DNA from: Burkholderiales bacterium
Lineage (GTDB): Bacteria; Pseudomonadota; Gammaproteobacteria; Burkholderiales; Burkholderiaceae_C
NCBI GenBank assembly: GCA_026400105.1
Contig: JAPLPQ010000094.1
Location: forward strand, 1 to 49,888
Reading direction: 5' to 3'
Length of the DNA: 49,888 bases
Part shown: piece after piece, positions 38,885 to 49,045 of the stretch
How positions within the stretch are numbered: position 1 is the first letter of the stretch
Layout of the letters: the number at the start of each line of letters is the position of its first letter
Program-made: the position numbers and the translations under genes
Notes under the pieces: generated by a model
What the model was told of the DNA's origin: nothing
Seen by the model: the letters and a program-made list of their open reading frames with translations, nothing else
The model's database searches: none

Positions 38885-39489
38885 GGCAGCTGCAGCCCGG
38901 CCTGGCGCAGCAGGCGGGCGGTGTGGATCAGTGGCAGGCCGATCAGCGCGGTCGGGTCGTCGTTGTCGATGCGCTCGAGCAGCGCGATGCCCAGTCCTTC
39001 GCTCTTGGCGCTGCCGGCGCAGTCGTAGGGCTGCTCGGCGCGCAGATAGCGCTCGATGGTGGCGTCGTCGAGCTGGCGGAACACCACCCGCACCACCGCG
39101 AGCTCGCTGGCCTCGAAGCCGGTTTCCAGGCAGACCACGGCCAGCGCGGTCTGGAACAGCACGGTCTGGCCGCTCATGCGGCGCAGCTGGGCCACGGCGC
39201 GCTCATGGTTGCCGGGCTTGCCGAGCGGCTCGCCGGCGAGGTCGGCGACCTGGTCGCTGCCGATCACGATCGCGTCGGGGCGCTGCGCAGCGACGGCACG
39301 CGCCTTGGCCAGCGCCAGGCGCTGGGCCAGCGCGGCCGGGGCTTCGCCGGGCAGCGGGGTTTCATCGACTTCGGGGGCCAGCACCTCGAACGGCTGGCGC
39401 AGCCGCTCGAGCAGTTCGCGCCGGTAGCGCGAGGTCGAGCCCAGCACCAGCGCGCGGGCGCCGTGGGACATTGGGTGTTGTTGCGTCAT
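38881..39489 (-). CDS. Maf family nucleotide pyrophosphatase (YceF type)
   Basis: The 202-residue Maf protein has the N-terminal LVLGSTSRYRRELLERL, AIVIGSDQVADL and the C-terminal KSEGLGIALLERI with NDDPTALIGLPL. Maf enzymes remove pyrophosphate from non-canonical nucleotides; the YceF subgroup prefers 7-methyl-GTP. Starts at 39489 and 39471 are both possible. It overlaps the RsmI-like gene by 4 bp. Confidence 0.88.
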   Translation of the reverse strand: MTQQHPMSHGARALVLGSTSRYRRELLERLRQPFEVLAPEVDETPLPGEAPAALAQRLALAKARAVAAQRPDAIVIGSDQVADLAGEPLGKPGNHERAVAQLRRMSGQTVLFQTALAVVCLETGFEASELAVVRVVFRQLDDATIERYLRAEQPYDCAGSAKSEGLGIALLERIDNDDPTALIGLPLIHTARLLRQAGLQLP

Positions 39490-39540
39490 GGTCGCTATTG
39501 TCAGGATTTTTTCACCACTGATCGGTTAAGGTCAGCGGCC

Positions 39541-39927
39541 ATGAAGCCGTCCACCGACCTCGATCCCTGCTGGCAGCTGCTCTGTGCCAGTGATGCGCTG
39601 CAAGACGGTGGCCTGGCCCGGAGCTTCGAGCTGCTGCATCAGGGCCGGCCCTGCCGTGCCTTTGCCGTGCGCCATCAAGGCCGGGTGCAGGCCTATCTGA
39701 ACCGCTGCAGCCATGTCGCGCTCGAGCTGGACTGGCTGCCCGACCGCTTTTTTGATGCGGCGGGCCAGTATCTGGTCTGCGCGGCGCATGGAGCGTTGTT
39801 TTTACCCGACACTGGGGCCTGTATCGGCGGTCCCGGTCGGGGTCCGCTGGTGAAAATACCCCTCTTGGAGCGGGATGGAGTCGTGTACTGGCAGTCAGGA
39901 CAGGATTTCGTGCCCGCCGCTACCTGA
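39541..39927 (+). CDS. Rieske 2Fe-2S domain protein
   Basis: The 128-residue protein is a stand-alone Rieske domain with Cys56-x-His58 and Cys80-x2-His83, the four cluster ligands. No partner oxygenase subunit is adjacent. Small Rieske proteins act as electron carriers, but the partner here is unknown. It leads a plus-strand gene run, 10 bp before sppA, and is divergent from the Maf gene. Confidence 0.85.
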   Translation: MKPSTDLDPCWQLLCASDALQDGGLARSFELLHQGRPCRAFAVRHQGRVQAYLNRCSHVALELDWLPDRFFDAAGQYLVCAAHGALFLPDTGACIGGPGRGPLVKIPLLERDGVVYWQSGQDFVPAAT

Positions 39928-39937
39928 CTCCCCCCCC

Positions 39938-40936
39938 ATGCAAGACCCCCTACAGGATTCCGCCGGCAGCGTCAGCCCGCCCGCGTCCAGCCCCCAAGCT
40001 CCCGCCGATGCCTCCTGGGAGCGCAAGACGCTGGAGCGGCTGGCATTTGCCGCACTCGAGGAACAGCGCGCCGCGCGGCGCTGGAAGGTCAGGATCCGGC
40101 TGCTCTGGCTGGCGCTGTTCGCGGCGCTGCTCTGGCTGGCCTATCGCGAGATGCCCGACAGCGCCTCGATCAGCACGCCGCATACCGCGCTGATCGAGAT
40201 CCGCGGCGAGATCGCGGCCGACACCGAGGCCAGCTCGCAGTTCCTGCTCGGCTCGCTGCGCTCGGCCTTCGAGGACAAGGGCGCCAAGGCGGTGGTGTTG
40301 CTGATCAACTCGCCCGGCGGCAGCCCGGTGCAGGCCGGCATCATCAACGACGAGATCCACCGGCTCAAGAAGCTGCACGGCAAGCCGGTCTATGCCGTGG
40401 TCGAGGAGACCTGCGCCTCGGCGGCCTATTACATCGCGGCGGCGGCTGACCGGATCTACGTCGACAAGGCCAGCATCGTCGGCAGCATCGGCGTGCTGAT
40501 GGACGGCTTTGGCTTCACCGGCCTGATGGAGCAGGTCGGCGTCGAGCGCCGGCTGCTGACGGCGGGCGCCAACAAGGGCTTCCTCGATCCCTTCAGTCCG
40601 CAGAACGCGACCCACCGCGCCTATGCGCAGGACATGCTCAACGAGATCCATGCCCAGTTCATCTCGGTGGTCAGGGCCGGGCGCGGCGACCGGCTCAAGG
40701 AGACGCCCGAGCTCTTCAGCGGTCTGGCCTGGAGCGGACAGAAGGCGATCGCGCTCGGGCTGGCCGATGATTACGGCAGCCTCGACCAGGTCGCGCGCGA
40801 GGTGGTCAAGGCCGAGGACATCGTCGACTACACCCAGCACGAGAATGTGGCTTCGCGTCTGGCCAAGCGCTTTGGCGCTGGCGTCGGCGAGAGCGCCATG
40901 CACCTGATGCAGCGCGCGACGCCGGTCTTGCGCTGA
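39938..40936 (+). CDS. sppA: S49 family signal peptide peptidase SppA
   Basis: The 332-residue protein has a single membrane anchor (about residues 52-70, LLWLALFAALLWLAY), then an S49 peptidase domain. It shows LLINSPGGSPVQAG, the serine nucleophile region EETCASAAYYIA, and the lysine region TAGANKGFLDPF. It should face the periplasm and degrade cleaved signal peptides. The ATG at 39938 follows a run of eight C and has no visible Shine-Dalgarno sequence, so translation may depend on the Rieske gene ending 10 bp upstream. Confidence 0.92.
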   Translation: MQDPLQDSAGSVSPPASSPQAPADASWERKTLERLAFAALEEQRAARRWKVRIRLLWLALFAALLWLAYREMPDSASISTPHTALIEIRGEIAADTEASSQFLLGSLRSAFEDKGAKAVVLLINSPGGSPVQAGIINDEIHRLKKLHGKPVYAVVEETCASAAYYIAAAADRIYVDKASIVGSIGVLMDGFGFTGLMEQVGVERRLLTAGANKGFLDPFSPQNATHRAYAQDMLNEIHAQFISVVRAGRGDRLKETPELFSGLAWSGQKAIALGLADDYGSLDQVAREVVKAEDIVDYTQHENVASRLAKRFGAGVGESAMHLMQRATPVLR

Positions 40937-40982
40937 AGCCGGCGGCGCCCGGACCCCAGCCCCGATCCGGCACAATCTGTCC

Positions 40983-42191
40983 ATGGATGATTTGTTGGTG
41001 ATCGGTGGCGGCATGGCGGGCCTGAGCGCGGCCCTGGTGGCGCAGCGCGCCGGGCTGCAGGTGACGCTGCTCGAGCAGGCCGAGGCCTTTTCCGAGGTCG
41101 GGGCCGGCATCCAGCTCGGTCCCAACGCGGTGCGCGTGCTGCATGACTGGGGCCTGTTGCCGGCGTTGCGCGAGCTGGCGGCATTTCCCGAGCGCCTGGC
41201 CGTGCGCGACGCCCGCTCGGGCGCCCAGCTTGGCGGCCTGACGCTGGGCACCGCGATCGAGCAACGCTACGGCCAGCCCTACGCGACCATCCACCGCGCC
41301 GATCTGCACCAGCTGCTGTTGCGCCAGCTGCAAGACAGCGGCCAGGTCGATTGCCGGTTGCGCCAGCGCCTACATGGGTTCGAGCAGGACGCGGAAGGCG
41401 TCAGGCTGCAGACCGAGGATGGCAGCCGTTACCAGGCCGGCGCGCTGCTGGGCTGCGACGGCCTCTGGAGCCGGGTCCGCGGCCAGCTGCTGGCCGATGG
41501 CGCGCCCATCTTCAGCGGCGACCTGGCCTACCGCGGCCTGGTGCCGATGGCCGACCTGCCGCCCGAGCTGCGCCGCAACCAGGTCACGGCCTGGCTAGCG
41601 CCCGGGCTGCACGCGGTGCATTACCCGGTGCGTGCCGGCGCCGCGATGAATGTGATCGTGGTGGTCGAGGGCCCGATTCCGTCCGACCCCGAGAGCTGGG
41701 ACCATGCCGCGCAGGCACCGCAGCTGCGCCGGGCGCTCGGCCCCGTGCCCGGCGACTTCGACCGCCTGCTGCAGGCTGTGCCCGACTGGCGGCTCTGGCC
41801 GCTCAATGCCCGCGTGCCGATGCGCGGTCCGCACGAACATGCGCAGGGCCGGGTCGCGCTGCTCGGGGATGCGGCGCACCCGACCCGGCCTTATCTGGCC
41901 CAGGGCGCCGCGATGGCGCTCGAGGATGCCTGGACGCTGGGCCGGCTGCTGGCGCAGCCAGGCTGGCGCCATGGCGCTGCCGGCCCAGGCATCGACTGGT
42001 CCGGCCTGCTGCAGACGCTGGCGCGCAGGCGCTGGCGCCGCAATGCCTGGATTCAGCAGCGCTCGCGCCGCAATGGCCAGATCTTTCATGCCGCAGGTCC
42101 GCTGCGCTGGGGCCGTGATCTCGGCATGGCGCTGCTGGGCGAGCGTCTGGTCGACCTGCCCGAGCTCTACCGCGGGCCGCCAGCGCCCTGA
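40983..42191 (+). CDS. FAD-dependent monooxygenase (salicylate hydroxylase/UbiH-like)
   Basis: The 402-residue class A flavoprotein monooxygenase has the N-terminal [19 protein letters not shown], the DG motif ([14 protein letters not shown]) and the GD motif [17 protein letters not shown]. The family hydroxylates aromatic compounds with NAD(P)H and oxygen. The substrate cannot be named; the sequence resembles salicylate and 3-hydroxybenzoate hydroxylases, and no aromatic pathway genes adjoin it. Confidence 0.85.
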   Translation: MDDLLVIGGGMAGLSAALVAQRAGLQVTLLEQAEAFSEVGAGIQLGPNAVRVLHDWGLLPALRELAAFPERLAVRDARSGAQLGGLTLGTAIEQRYGQPYATIHRADLHQLLLRQLQDSGQVDCRLRQRLHGFEQDAEGVRLQTEDGSRYQAGALLGCDGLWSRVRGQLLADGAPIFSGDLAYRGLVPMADLPPELRRNQVTAWLAPGLHAVHYPVRAGAAMNVIVVVEGPIPSDPESWDHAAQAPQLRRALGPVPGDFDRLLQAVPDWRLWPLNARVPMRGPHEHAQGRVALLGDAAHPTRPYLAQGAAMALEDAWTLGRLLAQPGWRHGAAGPGIDWSGLLQTLARRRWRRNAWIQQRSRRNGQIFHAAGPLRWGRDLGMALLGERLVDLPELYRGPPAP

Positions 42192-42234
42192 CCAGGAGTA
42201 TCGTGTAGCCATCACCCGCGCCACCGATCACGCC

Positions 42235-43842
42235 ATGAAGCCTGCCGAACCCGCTGCCCCTGCCGTCCCCGAGGTCACGCCGCCTGTTGCCCCGGAGGCC
42301 GCCACCGCCCCCTTGCGCCTGCGCCGCGTCGCGATCGACACCTACCGCGAGAACGTCGCCTACCTGAACCACGATTGCGCGGTTTACCGCGCCGAGGGCT
42401 TCCAGGCCCTGTCCAAGGTCGAGATCCGGGCCAACGGCCGCCGCATCCTGGCCACGCTCAATGTCACGAGCGACCCGCGCATCGTGCAGTGCCACGAGGT
42501 CGGGCTGTCGCAGGATGCCTTCGACCGGCTCGGGCTCGCCAAGGGCCATCCGGTGACGATCGCGCAGGCCGAACCGCCGGCCTCGATCGCGGCGCTGCAC
42601 CGCAAGATCGATGGCGAGCGGCTCGGACGCGCGGAGTTCGAGGCTATCGTGCGCGACATCGCCGAGCACCGCTATTCCAAGATCGAGCTGTCGGCCTTCG
42701 TGGTGGCGACCAATCGCGGCGAGCTGGATCGCGAGGAAGTCTATTTCCTGACCGAGGCCATGATCGCCTGCGGCCACCGGCTCGACTGGCATGAGCACCT
42801 GGTGGTCGACAAGCATTGCATCGGCGGCATCCCGGGCAACCGGACCTCGATGCTGGTGGTGCCGATCGTCGCGGCCCATGGCCTGGTCTGCCCCAAGACC
42901 AGTTCGCGTGCGATCACCTCGCCGGCCGGCACCGCCGACACGATGGAGGTGCTGGCTGATGTCGAGCTGCCGCTGGCGCGCCTGCAGGAGATCGTGCGCG
43001 AGCACCGCGCCTGCCTGGCCTGGGGCGGTACCGCCGACCTGTCGCCGGCCGATGATGTGCTGATCTCGGTCGAGCGCCCGCTCTCGCTCGATTCGCCGGG
43101 CCAGATGGTGGCCTCGATCCTGTCGAAGAAGATCGCGGCCGGCTCGAACCACCTGGTGCTCGACATCCCGATCGGACCGACCGCCAAGGTCCGGTCGATG
43201 CCCGAGGCGCAAAAGCTGCGCCGGCTGTTCGAGTATGTGGCGCGCCGGCTCGACCTGTCGCTCGACGTCGTGATCACCGACGGCCGCCAGCCGATCGGCA
43301 ACGGCATCGGCCCGGTGCTGGAGGCGCGCGATGTGATGCGCGTGCTCGAGAACCATCCGCTCGCGCCGCAGGACCTGCGCCAGAAGGCGCTGCGCCTGGC
43401 TGGCCGGCTGCTCGAGTGCGACCCCGACATCCGGGGCGGTGACGGTTTCGCGATCGCGCGCGACATCCTCGATTCGGGCCGCGCGCTCGAGAAGATGCGC
43501 GCCATCATCGAGGCCCAGGGCGCCAAGCCGTTCGAGCATGAGCGGCCCGGGCTCGGTGCCTTGAGCTTCGAGGTCCTGGCCGACCAGACCGGCGTGGTCA
43601 CGGGCATCGACAATCTGCAGATCGCGCGCATCGCGCGGCTGGCGGGCGCGCCCAAGGTGGGTGCCGCCGGGGTCGATCTGGCGCGCAAGCTCGGCGATGC
43701 GGTGGCGGTGGGCGATCTGCTCTATCGCGTGCATGCCAGCTTCCAGTCCGACCTCGACTTCGCGCGCCAGGCCAGCGCCAAATCCAGCGGCTATCAGCTC
43801 GGCCAGCCGGGCCAGCTACCTCATGTTTTTGTGGAATTCTGA
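42235..43842 (+). CDS. thymidine/AMP phosphorylase family protein
   Basis: The 535-residue protein belongs to the long thymidine phosphorylase family that includes archaeal AMP phosphorylase. It has an N-terminal extra domain of about 85-110 residues, then [16 protein letters not shown], a variant of the pyrimidine nucleoside phosphorylase signature, and [17 protein letters not shown]. The AMP-type enzyme turns NMP and phosphate into ribose 1,5-bisphosphate and a base. The stop overlaps the next ATG (TGATG at 43840-43844), tying it to a PRPP-synthetase homologue and suggesting a ribose-phosphate salvage pair. Confidence 0.87.
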   Translation: MKPAEPAAPAVPEVTPPVAPEAATAPLRLRRVAIDTYRENVAYLNHDCAVYRAEGFQALSKVEIRANGRRILATLNVTSDPRIVQCHEVGLSQDAFDRLGLAKGHPVTIAQAEPPASIAALHRKIDGERLGRAEFEAIVRDIAEHRYSKIELSAFVVATNRGELDREEVYFLTEAMIACGHRLDWHEHLVVDKHCIGGIPGNRTSMLVVPIVAAHGLVCPKTSSRAITSPAGTADTMEVLADVELPLARLQEIVREHRACLAWGGTADLSPADDVLISVERPLSLDSPGQMVASILSKKIAAGSNHLVLDIPIGPTAKVRSMPEAQKLRRLFEYVARRLDLSLDVVITDGRQPIGNGIGPVLEARDVMRVLENHPLAPQDLRQKALRLAGRLLECDPDIRGGDGFAIARDILDSGRALEKMRAIIEAQGAKPFEHERPGLGALSFEVLADQTGVVTGIDNLQIARIARLAGAPKVGAAGVDLARKLGDAVAVGDLLYRVHASFQSDLDFARQASAKSSGYQLGQPGQLPHVFVEF

Positions 43843-44720
43843 TGCTTTTATATTTCGAAGACGAGGCCGTGATGGCCTCGCGCCTGGCCGCTGAATCCGG
43901 CCTGACCCCGGTCGCCGTGGTGCGGCATCGCTTTCCGGACGGCGAGCTCAAGCTCAAGCTGCCGCCGCAGCTGCCTGAGCGCGTCGTGCTGCTGCGCGGC
44001 CTGCAGCAGCCCAACGAGAAGCTGGTCGAGCTGCTGCTGGTGGCGCGCAGCGCGCGCGAGCTCGGCGCGCGCCATCTGACGCTGGTCACGCCCTATCTGG
44101 CCTATATGCGCCAGGACATGGCCTTCACGCCCGGCGAGGTGGTCAGCCAGCGCGTCATCGGCGCCTTCCTGGCCGAGCTGTTCGATGCCGTGATCACGGT
44201 CGACCCGCACCTGCACCGGGTCGCGACGCTGGGCGAGGCGATTCCGATTCCCGACCCGGTCTGGATCAGCGGTGCGCCGGCGCTGGCCGACTGGATCGCG
44301 CGCGAGCGCCCGGGCGCATTGCTGCTGGGACCCGACGAGGAGGCCGGCCAGTGGGTCAGCCAGGCCGCCGAGCGCATCGGCCACGACAGCGCCGTCTGCC
44401 GCAAGGTGCGCCATGGCGATCGCGCGGTCGCGGTCGAGCTGCCCGAGGTCGAGCTGCGCGGCCGCGCGGTCGTGATCCTGGACGACATGGCCAGCACCGG
44501 TCAGACGGTGGCGCAGGCCGCGCGGCTGGCGCGGGCGGCGGGCGCGACCTCGGTCGATGTCGCGGTCACGCATGCGCTGTTCGTCGCTGGCGCCGAGCAG
44601 GCGTTGCACGAGGCCGGCGTCGGGGAGGTCTGGAGCACCGACTGCATCCCGCATGCCAGCAATGTGGTGGCGATGGCGCCGCTGCTGGCGCAGGCGTTGC
44701 GCCGGCTGACGGCCGACTGA
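43842..44720 (+). CDS. ribose-phosphate pyrophosphokinase family protein
   Basis: The 292-residue protein has the PRPP-synthetase fold, with HRFPDGELKLKLP, LVTPYLAYMRQD, TVDPHLHRV and the PRPP-binding loop VVILDDMASTGQT. It is shorter and more divergent than housekeeping Prs (about 315 residues), so this is probably an accessory paralogue. It is translationally coupled to the AMP-phosphorylase-like gene; substrate and direction are unproven. Confidence 0.87.
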   Translation: MLLYFEDEAVMASRLAAESGLTPVAVVRHRFPDGELKLKLPPQLPERVVLLRGLQQPNEKLVELLLVARSARELGARHLTLVTPYLAYMRQDMAFTPGEVVSQRVIGAFLAELFDAVITVDPHLHRVATLGEAIPIPDPVWISGAPALADWIARERPGALLLGPDEEAGQWVSQAAERIGHDSAVCRKVRHGDRAVAVELPEVELRGRAVVILDDMASTGQTVAQAARLARAAGATSVDVAVTHALFVAGAEQALHEAGVGEVWSTDCIPHASNVVAMAPLLAQALRRLTAD

Positions 44721-44774
44721 TCGAGACGGGCCGGGGGCCGCAGCTGGCTAGCGCTGGCCTTGCTGTCCGCCTTG

Positions 44775-45425
44775 TCAGCCAGCGTCCTGGCTCGGCCAGG
44801 GCCGCAGCACCGCGCGCACCGGGCTGGCCTCGCAGTCCATCAGCTTGAGCGGCAGCGCGATCAGCTCGTAGTCGCCCTCATCGACCGCGTCGAGGCAGAG
44901 GTTCTCGAGCACGCGCAGGCCATGGCGGCGCAGTGCCTGGTGGCTTTCGAGCGCCAGGCTGTCGGCCGGATCGACGCTGGCGCTGTCGATGCCGATCAGC
45001 AGCACGCCGAGCGCGGCCAGGCGCTCGATCACTTCAGGCGCGATGCCGGCCAGGTTCGGGTCCCATTGCCTGGGTTGCAACCGGTAGGTCCGGATCAGCA
45101 GGCGTGCCGCAATGGCCTGGCCAGCGGGCAGCGCGTGCGCGATGTCGCGCCATTGCACGCGCGGGCCGCAGCCGATGGCATGGATCACGCGGCAGTGGCC
45201 GATGAAGGGCGCCAGCTCCATCTCGCCGGCGGCCTGGCCCGCCGGGTCGTAATGCAGCGGCGCGTCGGCATGGGCGCCGACATGGGGCGAAAGCCGGATC
45301 TGGCTCAGGTTGACCGCGCCGTCCGCTCCGATGCGGGCCTGCCAGTCGCGGCGGTAGGGTGCATCGCCCGGATAGACCGGGCTGGCGGCTTCGAGCGGCG
45401 GCGAGATGTCCCACAGCCGCAGCAT
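44775..45425 (-). CDS. cyclase family protein (KynB-like arylformamidase)
   Basis: The 216-residue metal-dependent hydrolase of the cyclase family has the zinc-binding motif HVGAHADAPLHY and starts MLRLWDISPPLEAASPVYPGD, like KynB. KynB hydrolyses N-formylkynurenine. No other kynurenine gene is nearby, so the substrate is uncertain. It is last in a minus-strand series, 8 bp after ykgJ. Confidence 0.78.
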   Translation of the reverse strand: MLRLWDISPPLEAASPVYPGDAPYRRDWQARIGADGAVNLSQIRLSPHVGAHADAPLHYDPAGQAAGEMELAPFIGHCRVIHAIGCGPRVQWRDIAHALPAGQAIAARLLIRTYRLQPRQWDPNLAGIAPEVIERLAALGVLLIGIDSASVDPADSLALESHQALRRHGLRVLENLCLDAVDEGDYELIALPLKLMDCEASPVRAVLRPWPSQDAG

Positions 45426-45433
45426 GGTGCGGC

Positions 45434-45748
45434 TCAGAACAGGCTGTCGAGCGCCGCCAGGCCATGGCGGGCGCGGGCGCGGTTGCAGGCGTCGCTGCCT
45501 TCCTCGAACTCGCGGCAGGGCGAGGGCCGCCACTCGTAGATGCCGCAGCCGATCTTCTCGCCGACCTTGCCGCACAGCGCCGCGCAGCGGATCGGCACAT
45601 GGTCGGTGCCGCGCATGCGCGCGGTGTTGCCGTTGACCTCGACCGTCAGGCCGGCGGGCACGGCGCCGCCCTCGGTATCGAGTTCGTAGATCGAGAAATC
45701 GACCCGGAAGTTGGCGCAGCAGGCGCCGCAGCTCTGGCATTGGCTCAT
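45434..45748 (-). CDS. ykgJ: YkgJ family cysteine cluster protein
   Basis: The 104-residue protein begins MSQCQSCGACCANF and has a second cysteine group in CAALCGKVGEKIGCGIYEWR and PCREF. The eight or so cysteines probably bind zinc or an iron-sulfur cluster. Function is not established for the family. It overlaps the upstream methyltransferase gene by 4 bp. Confidence 0.87.
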   Translation of the reverse strand: MSQCQSCGACCANFRVDFSIYELDTEGGAVPAGLTVEVNGNTARMRGTDHVPIRCAALCGKVGEKIGCGIYEWRPSPCREFEEGSDACNRARARHGLAALDSLF

Positions 45749-46677
45749 GGTGAGGGCAGGTCGGGTGCGCGGTAGACCAGCACCTTGAGTGCGCGGTCGG
45801 GCGAGACATCGGCGAACGCGGCCGGGTTCGGCAGTCGCTGCTCGAAGATCAGTTCGGGCGCGGCCTCGGCCATCTGCTCCTGCAGGAAGGCCGGGCTCAG
45901 CTCGGGTGCGTTGAGACAGAGCAGCGCATGGCCGCCCGGGATCAGCAGGTCGGGCAGGCGTCGCATCAGCTTGAGGTAGTCCTTGGTCGCGACGAAGCTG
46001 CCCTTCTGGTAGCTCGGCGGGTCGACCACGACCAGGCCGTAGGGGCCGCTGCGCGTGATCTTGCCCCAGGTCTTGAAGATGTCGTGCGCCAGGAAGCTGG
46101 CCTTGCCCTGCAGGCCGTTGAGCGCATGGTTCTGCTGGCCGAGGCTGATCGCGCCCGCGCTCATGTCGACGTTGACGACCTGGCGCGCGCCGCCCTGCAG
46201 TGCCGCGACCGAGAAGGCGCAGGTGTAGGCGAACAGGTTCAGCACCTTCAGGCGCGGCTGGCTCGCCGCATGGGCGCGCACCCAGGCCCGGCCCTCGGCC
46301 ATGTCGAGGAACAGGCCGTGGTTCTGGCCCTTGAGCACATGGACGATGTAGCGTGCGCCTTGCTCGCTGACCAGATGCGGTTCGGGCACGCTGCCGGCCA
46401 TCAGGCGGGTTTCGGTCCGGCCTTCGAAGCGGCACTGGTAGACCCAGTTCAGCGGCTCGCCCGGCGCGATCTGCTGCCAGCGCGCCGTCAGCGCCTGGCC
46501 GACTGCGGCCAGCTCGGCGTCGTCGAGCGGCTTGAAGCTGGTCAGCAGCCAGACCGGCGGGTAGGCGTCGAGCGCCAGATGCTCGCAGCCCGGGTAGAGG
46601 CCGCCGCGGCCGTGGAACAGGCGCGTCGCCTCGGCGGGTTTTTCGGCATGTGCAATCGCTTCGAGTAGAGCCTGCAT
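45745..46677 (-). CDS. class I SAM-dependent rRNA methyltransferase (RlmI/RlmK-like)
   Basis: The 310-residue methyltransferase has the Rossmann SAM-binding region KVLNLFAYTCAFSVAALQGGA and the catalytic-type motif VVVDPPSYQKGSF, as in RlmI-like 23S rRNA m5C enzymes. Its N-terminal half lacks a clear PUA domain, so the RNA target is uncertain. It lies 25 bp after argF and overlaps ykgJ. Confidence 0.83.
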   Translation of the reverse strand: MQALLEAIAHAEKPAEATRLFHGRGGLYPGCEHLALDAYPPVWLLTSFKPLDDAELAAVGQALTARWQQIAPGEPLNWVYQCRFEGRTETRLMAGSVPEPHLVSEQGARYIVHVLKGQNHGLFLDMAEGRAWVRAHAASQPRLKVLNLFAYTCAFSVAALQGGARQVVNVDMSAGAISLGQQNHALNGLQGKASFLAHDIFKTWGKITRSGPYGLVVVDPPSYQKGSFVATKDYLKLMRRLPDLLIPGGHALLCLNAPELSPAFLQEQMAEAAPELIFEQRLPNPAAFADVSPDRALKVLVYRAPDLPSP

Positions 46678-46702
46678 GGGTGGGGCTGCCAGTCTGCTGC
46701 GC

Positions 46703-47674
46703 TCAGGCCAGCCGGCCCAGCAGCAGATACTCCATCAGCGCCTTTTGCACATGCATGCGGTTCTCGGCCTCGTCCCAGACCACGCTCTGCGGCCCGTCGA
46801 TCACGTCGGCCGTGACTTCCTCGCCGCGGTGCGCCGGCAGGCAGTGCATGAACAGCGCATCGGGCTGCGCCATCGCCATCATCTCGGGCGTTACGCACCA
46901 GGCCGCGAAGGCCTGCATGCGCTTCTCGTTCTCGGCCTCCCAGCCCATGCTGGTCCAGACATCGGTCGTGACCAGGTCGGCGCCGCGGCAGGCCTGCATC
47001 GGATCATCGAACACCTGCCAGAACTCGCCCTGGCCGACACCGGCCACTTGCGGGTCGACCTCGTAGCCGCTCGGCGTGCTGACATGGACCTTGAAGCCCA
47101 GCAGCTCGGCCGCCTGCAGCCAGGTGTTGGCCATGTTGTTGCCGTCACCGACCCAGGCCACGGTCTTGCCGCGCAACGCGCTCGGGTCGATGCTGCCGTC
47201 GGCGCGCTGGCCGTGGTATTCAAGCCAGGTGAACAGGTCGGCCAGGATCTGGCAGGGATGGAACTCGTTGGTCAGGCCGTTGATGACCGGCACCCGCGAA
47301 TGCGCGGCGAAGCGCTCGATCTTCTCCTGGCCGAAGGTGCGGATCATCACGATATCGGTCATGCGGCTGATCACGCGCGCGCTGTCCTCGATCGGCTCGG
47401 AACGGCCCAGCTGGCTGTCGCCGGTGGTCAGGTGCACGACGCTGCCGCCGAGCTGGTACATGCCGGCCTCGAAGCTCACGCGGGTGCGCGTGCTGGCCTT
47501 CTCGAAGATCATGGCCAGCGTGCGGTCGGTCAGCGTGTGGTGCTTCTGGTAGGTCTTGAACTTGCGCTTGATCAGCCAGATGCGTTCGAGCAGGTAGGCG
47601 TATTCGTCGGCGCTGAAGTCCTTGAACTGCAGGTAATGCCTGACCGGCACCGGAGGAGTGATGGACGCGTTCAT
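46703..47674 (-). CDS. argF: ornithine carbamoyltransferase
   Basis: The 323-residue protein has the carbamoyl phosphate motif STRTRVSFE, the HPCQILADL segment and the ornithine-binding FMHCLPAHRGEEV. It converts ornithine and carbamoyl phosphate to citrulline in arginine synthesis. The start at 47674 lies 8 bp after the argD stop, so argD-argF is an operon. Confidence 0.96.
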   Translation of the reverse strand: MNASITPPVPVRHYLQFKDFSADEYAYLLERIWLIKRKFKTYQKHHTLTDRTLAMIFEKASTRTRVSFEAGMYQLGGSVVHLTTGDSQLGRSEPIEDSARVISRMTDIVMIRTFGQEKIERFAAHSRVPVINGLTNEFHPCQILADLFTWLEYHGQRADGSIDPSALRGKTVAWVGDGNNMANTWLQAAELLGFKVHVSTPSGYEVDPQVAGVGQGEFWQVFDDPMQACRGADLVTTDVWTSMGWEAENEKRMQAFAAWCVTPEMMAMAQPDALFMHCLPAHRGEEVTADVIDGPQSVVWDEAENRMHVQKALMEYLLLGRLA

Positions 47675-47682
47675 GAGTGGGT

Positions 47683-48882
47683 TCAGGCTTGTTCGGCCAG
47701 GAAGGCCTTGATCAGCGGGACCAGCTTGGCGACGATCTCGTCGGCTTCGGCCATGGACAGGATCAGCGGCGGCACCATGCGGATCACGCTGTCGGCGGTC
47801 ACGCTCAGCAGCAGGCCGGCTTCGGCGCAGCGGGTGACCAGCACGCCGCAGGGGCGGTCGAGCTCGACGCCGAGCATCAGGCCCTTGCCGCGCACCTGCT
47901 TGACGCCGGCCACGCCCATCAGCTGCGTGATGAGGGCGGTCTGCAGGTGCAGGCCGACCTTGGCGGCGTTCTCGAGCAGGCCGTCTTCCTCCATGATCCG
48001 GATCGTCTCCACGCCGGCGCGCACCGCGAGCGGATTGCCGCCGAAGGTGGTGCCGTGGTTGCCGGGCTGGAAGATGTTGGCGGCCCGGGGGCCGACCACG
48101 ACCGCGCCGATCGGCACGCCCGAGCCCAGGCCCTTGGCCAGCGGCATCACGTCGGGCTGGATGCCGGCCCACTGGTGCGCGAACCATTTGCCGGTGCGGC
48201 CCATGCCGCACTGCACCTCGTCGATCATCAGCAGCCAGTCGTTGGCGTCGCACAGCGCGCGCACCTCGCGCATGTAGTCGGCATCGACCGGGTTGACGCC
48301 GCCTTCGCCCTGGATCGCCTCGAAGAACACCGCCACCACGTTCGGGTTGCCGGCGGTGGCTTTCCTGATCGACTCGATGTCGTTCAGCGGCACGCGGATG
48401 AAGCCCTCGACCAGCGGACCGAAGCCGGCCTGCACCTTGGGGTTGCCGGTCGCGCTCAGCGTGGCGATCGAGCGGCCGTGGAAGGCTTTCTCGTAGACCA
48501 CGATCTCGGGCTTCTCGATGCCCTTGTCATGACCGAACTTGCGCGCCAGCTTGAGCGCGGCCTCGTTGGCCTCCAGGCCGCTGGAGCAGAAGAACACCTT
48601 GTCGAGCCCCGAGCGCTCGCACAGCATGGCGGCCAGCTTCTCGGCGTTGGGCGTGTAGTAGTAGTTGCTGGTGTGGATCAGCTTGGCGATCTGCTCCTGC
48701 AGCGCGGGAACGAGCTTGGGGTGGGCGTGGCCCAGCGTGTTGACCGCGATGCCGCCGAGTGCATCCAGGTATTCCTTGCCGTCGACGTCCCAGACGCGGC
48801 AGCCGTGACCGTGCGAGAGCGCGATCGGCAGGCGGCCGTAGGTGTTCATGACATGCGGTTCGACCGGAGCAGCGTTGGACAT
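47683..48882 (-). CDS. argD: acetylornithine aminotransferase
   Basis: The 399-residue class III PLP aminotransferase has GGIAVNTLGHAHPKLV, FCSSGLEANEAALKLARK, LLMIDEVQCGMGRTG, and the PLP-lysine region LAKGLGSGVPIGAVV with the catalytic Lys. It makes N-acetylornithine from the semialdehyde. The ATG at 48882 was chosen as the family start; longer frames to 49020 lack family similarity. Confidence 0.95.
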   Translation of the reverse strand: MSNAAPVEPHVMNTYGRLPIALSHGHGCRVWDVDGKEYLDALGGIAVNTLGHAHPKLVPALQEQIAKLIHTSNYYYTPNAEKLAAMLCERSGLDKVFFCSSGLEANEAALKLARKFGHDKGIEKPEIVVYEKAFHGRSIATLSATGNPKVQAGFGPLVEGFIRVPLNDIESIRKATAGNPNVVAVFFEAIQGEGGVNPVDADYMREVRALCDANDWLLMIDEVQCGMGRTGKWFAHQWAGIQPDVMPLAKGLGSGVPIGAVVVGPRAANIFQPGNHGTTFGGNPLAVRAGVETIRIMEEDGLLENAAKVGLHLQTALITQLMGVAGVKQVRGKGLMLGVELDRPCGVLVTRCAEAGLLLSVTADSVIRMVPPLILSMAEADEIVAKLVPLIKAFLAEQA

Positions 48883-49045
48883 GGCGAGGTTTCCAAAAAA
48901 CGTGAAAAACGAGGTGTCTGTGTTGGGCGGGCCTGACCCGGGCAATGACCGGATGGCATCTGCTGGCATTTTAGGTCCAGTCCTGGCAGGCTTTCGTGAC
49001 GGCGGTATCCGGCTTCCCATATCGCGCCGGCATAAGTGCTATCGA

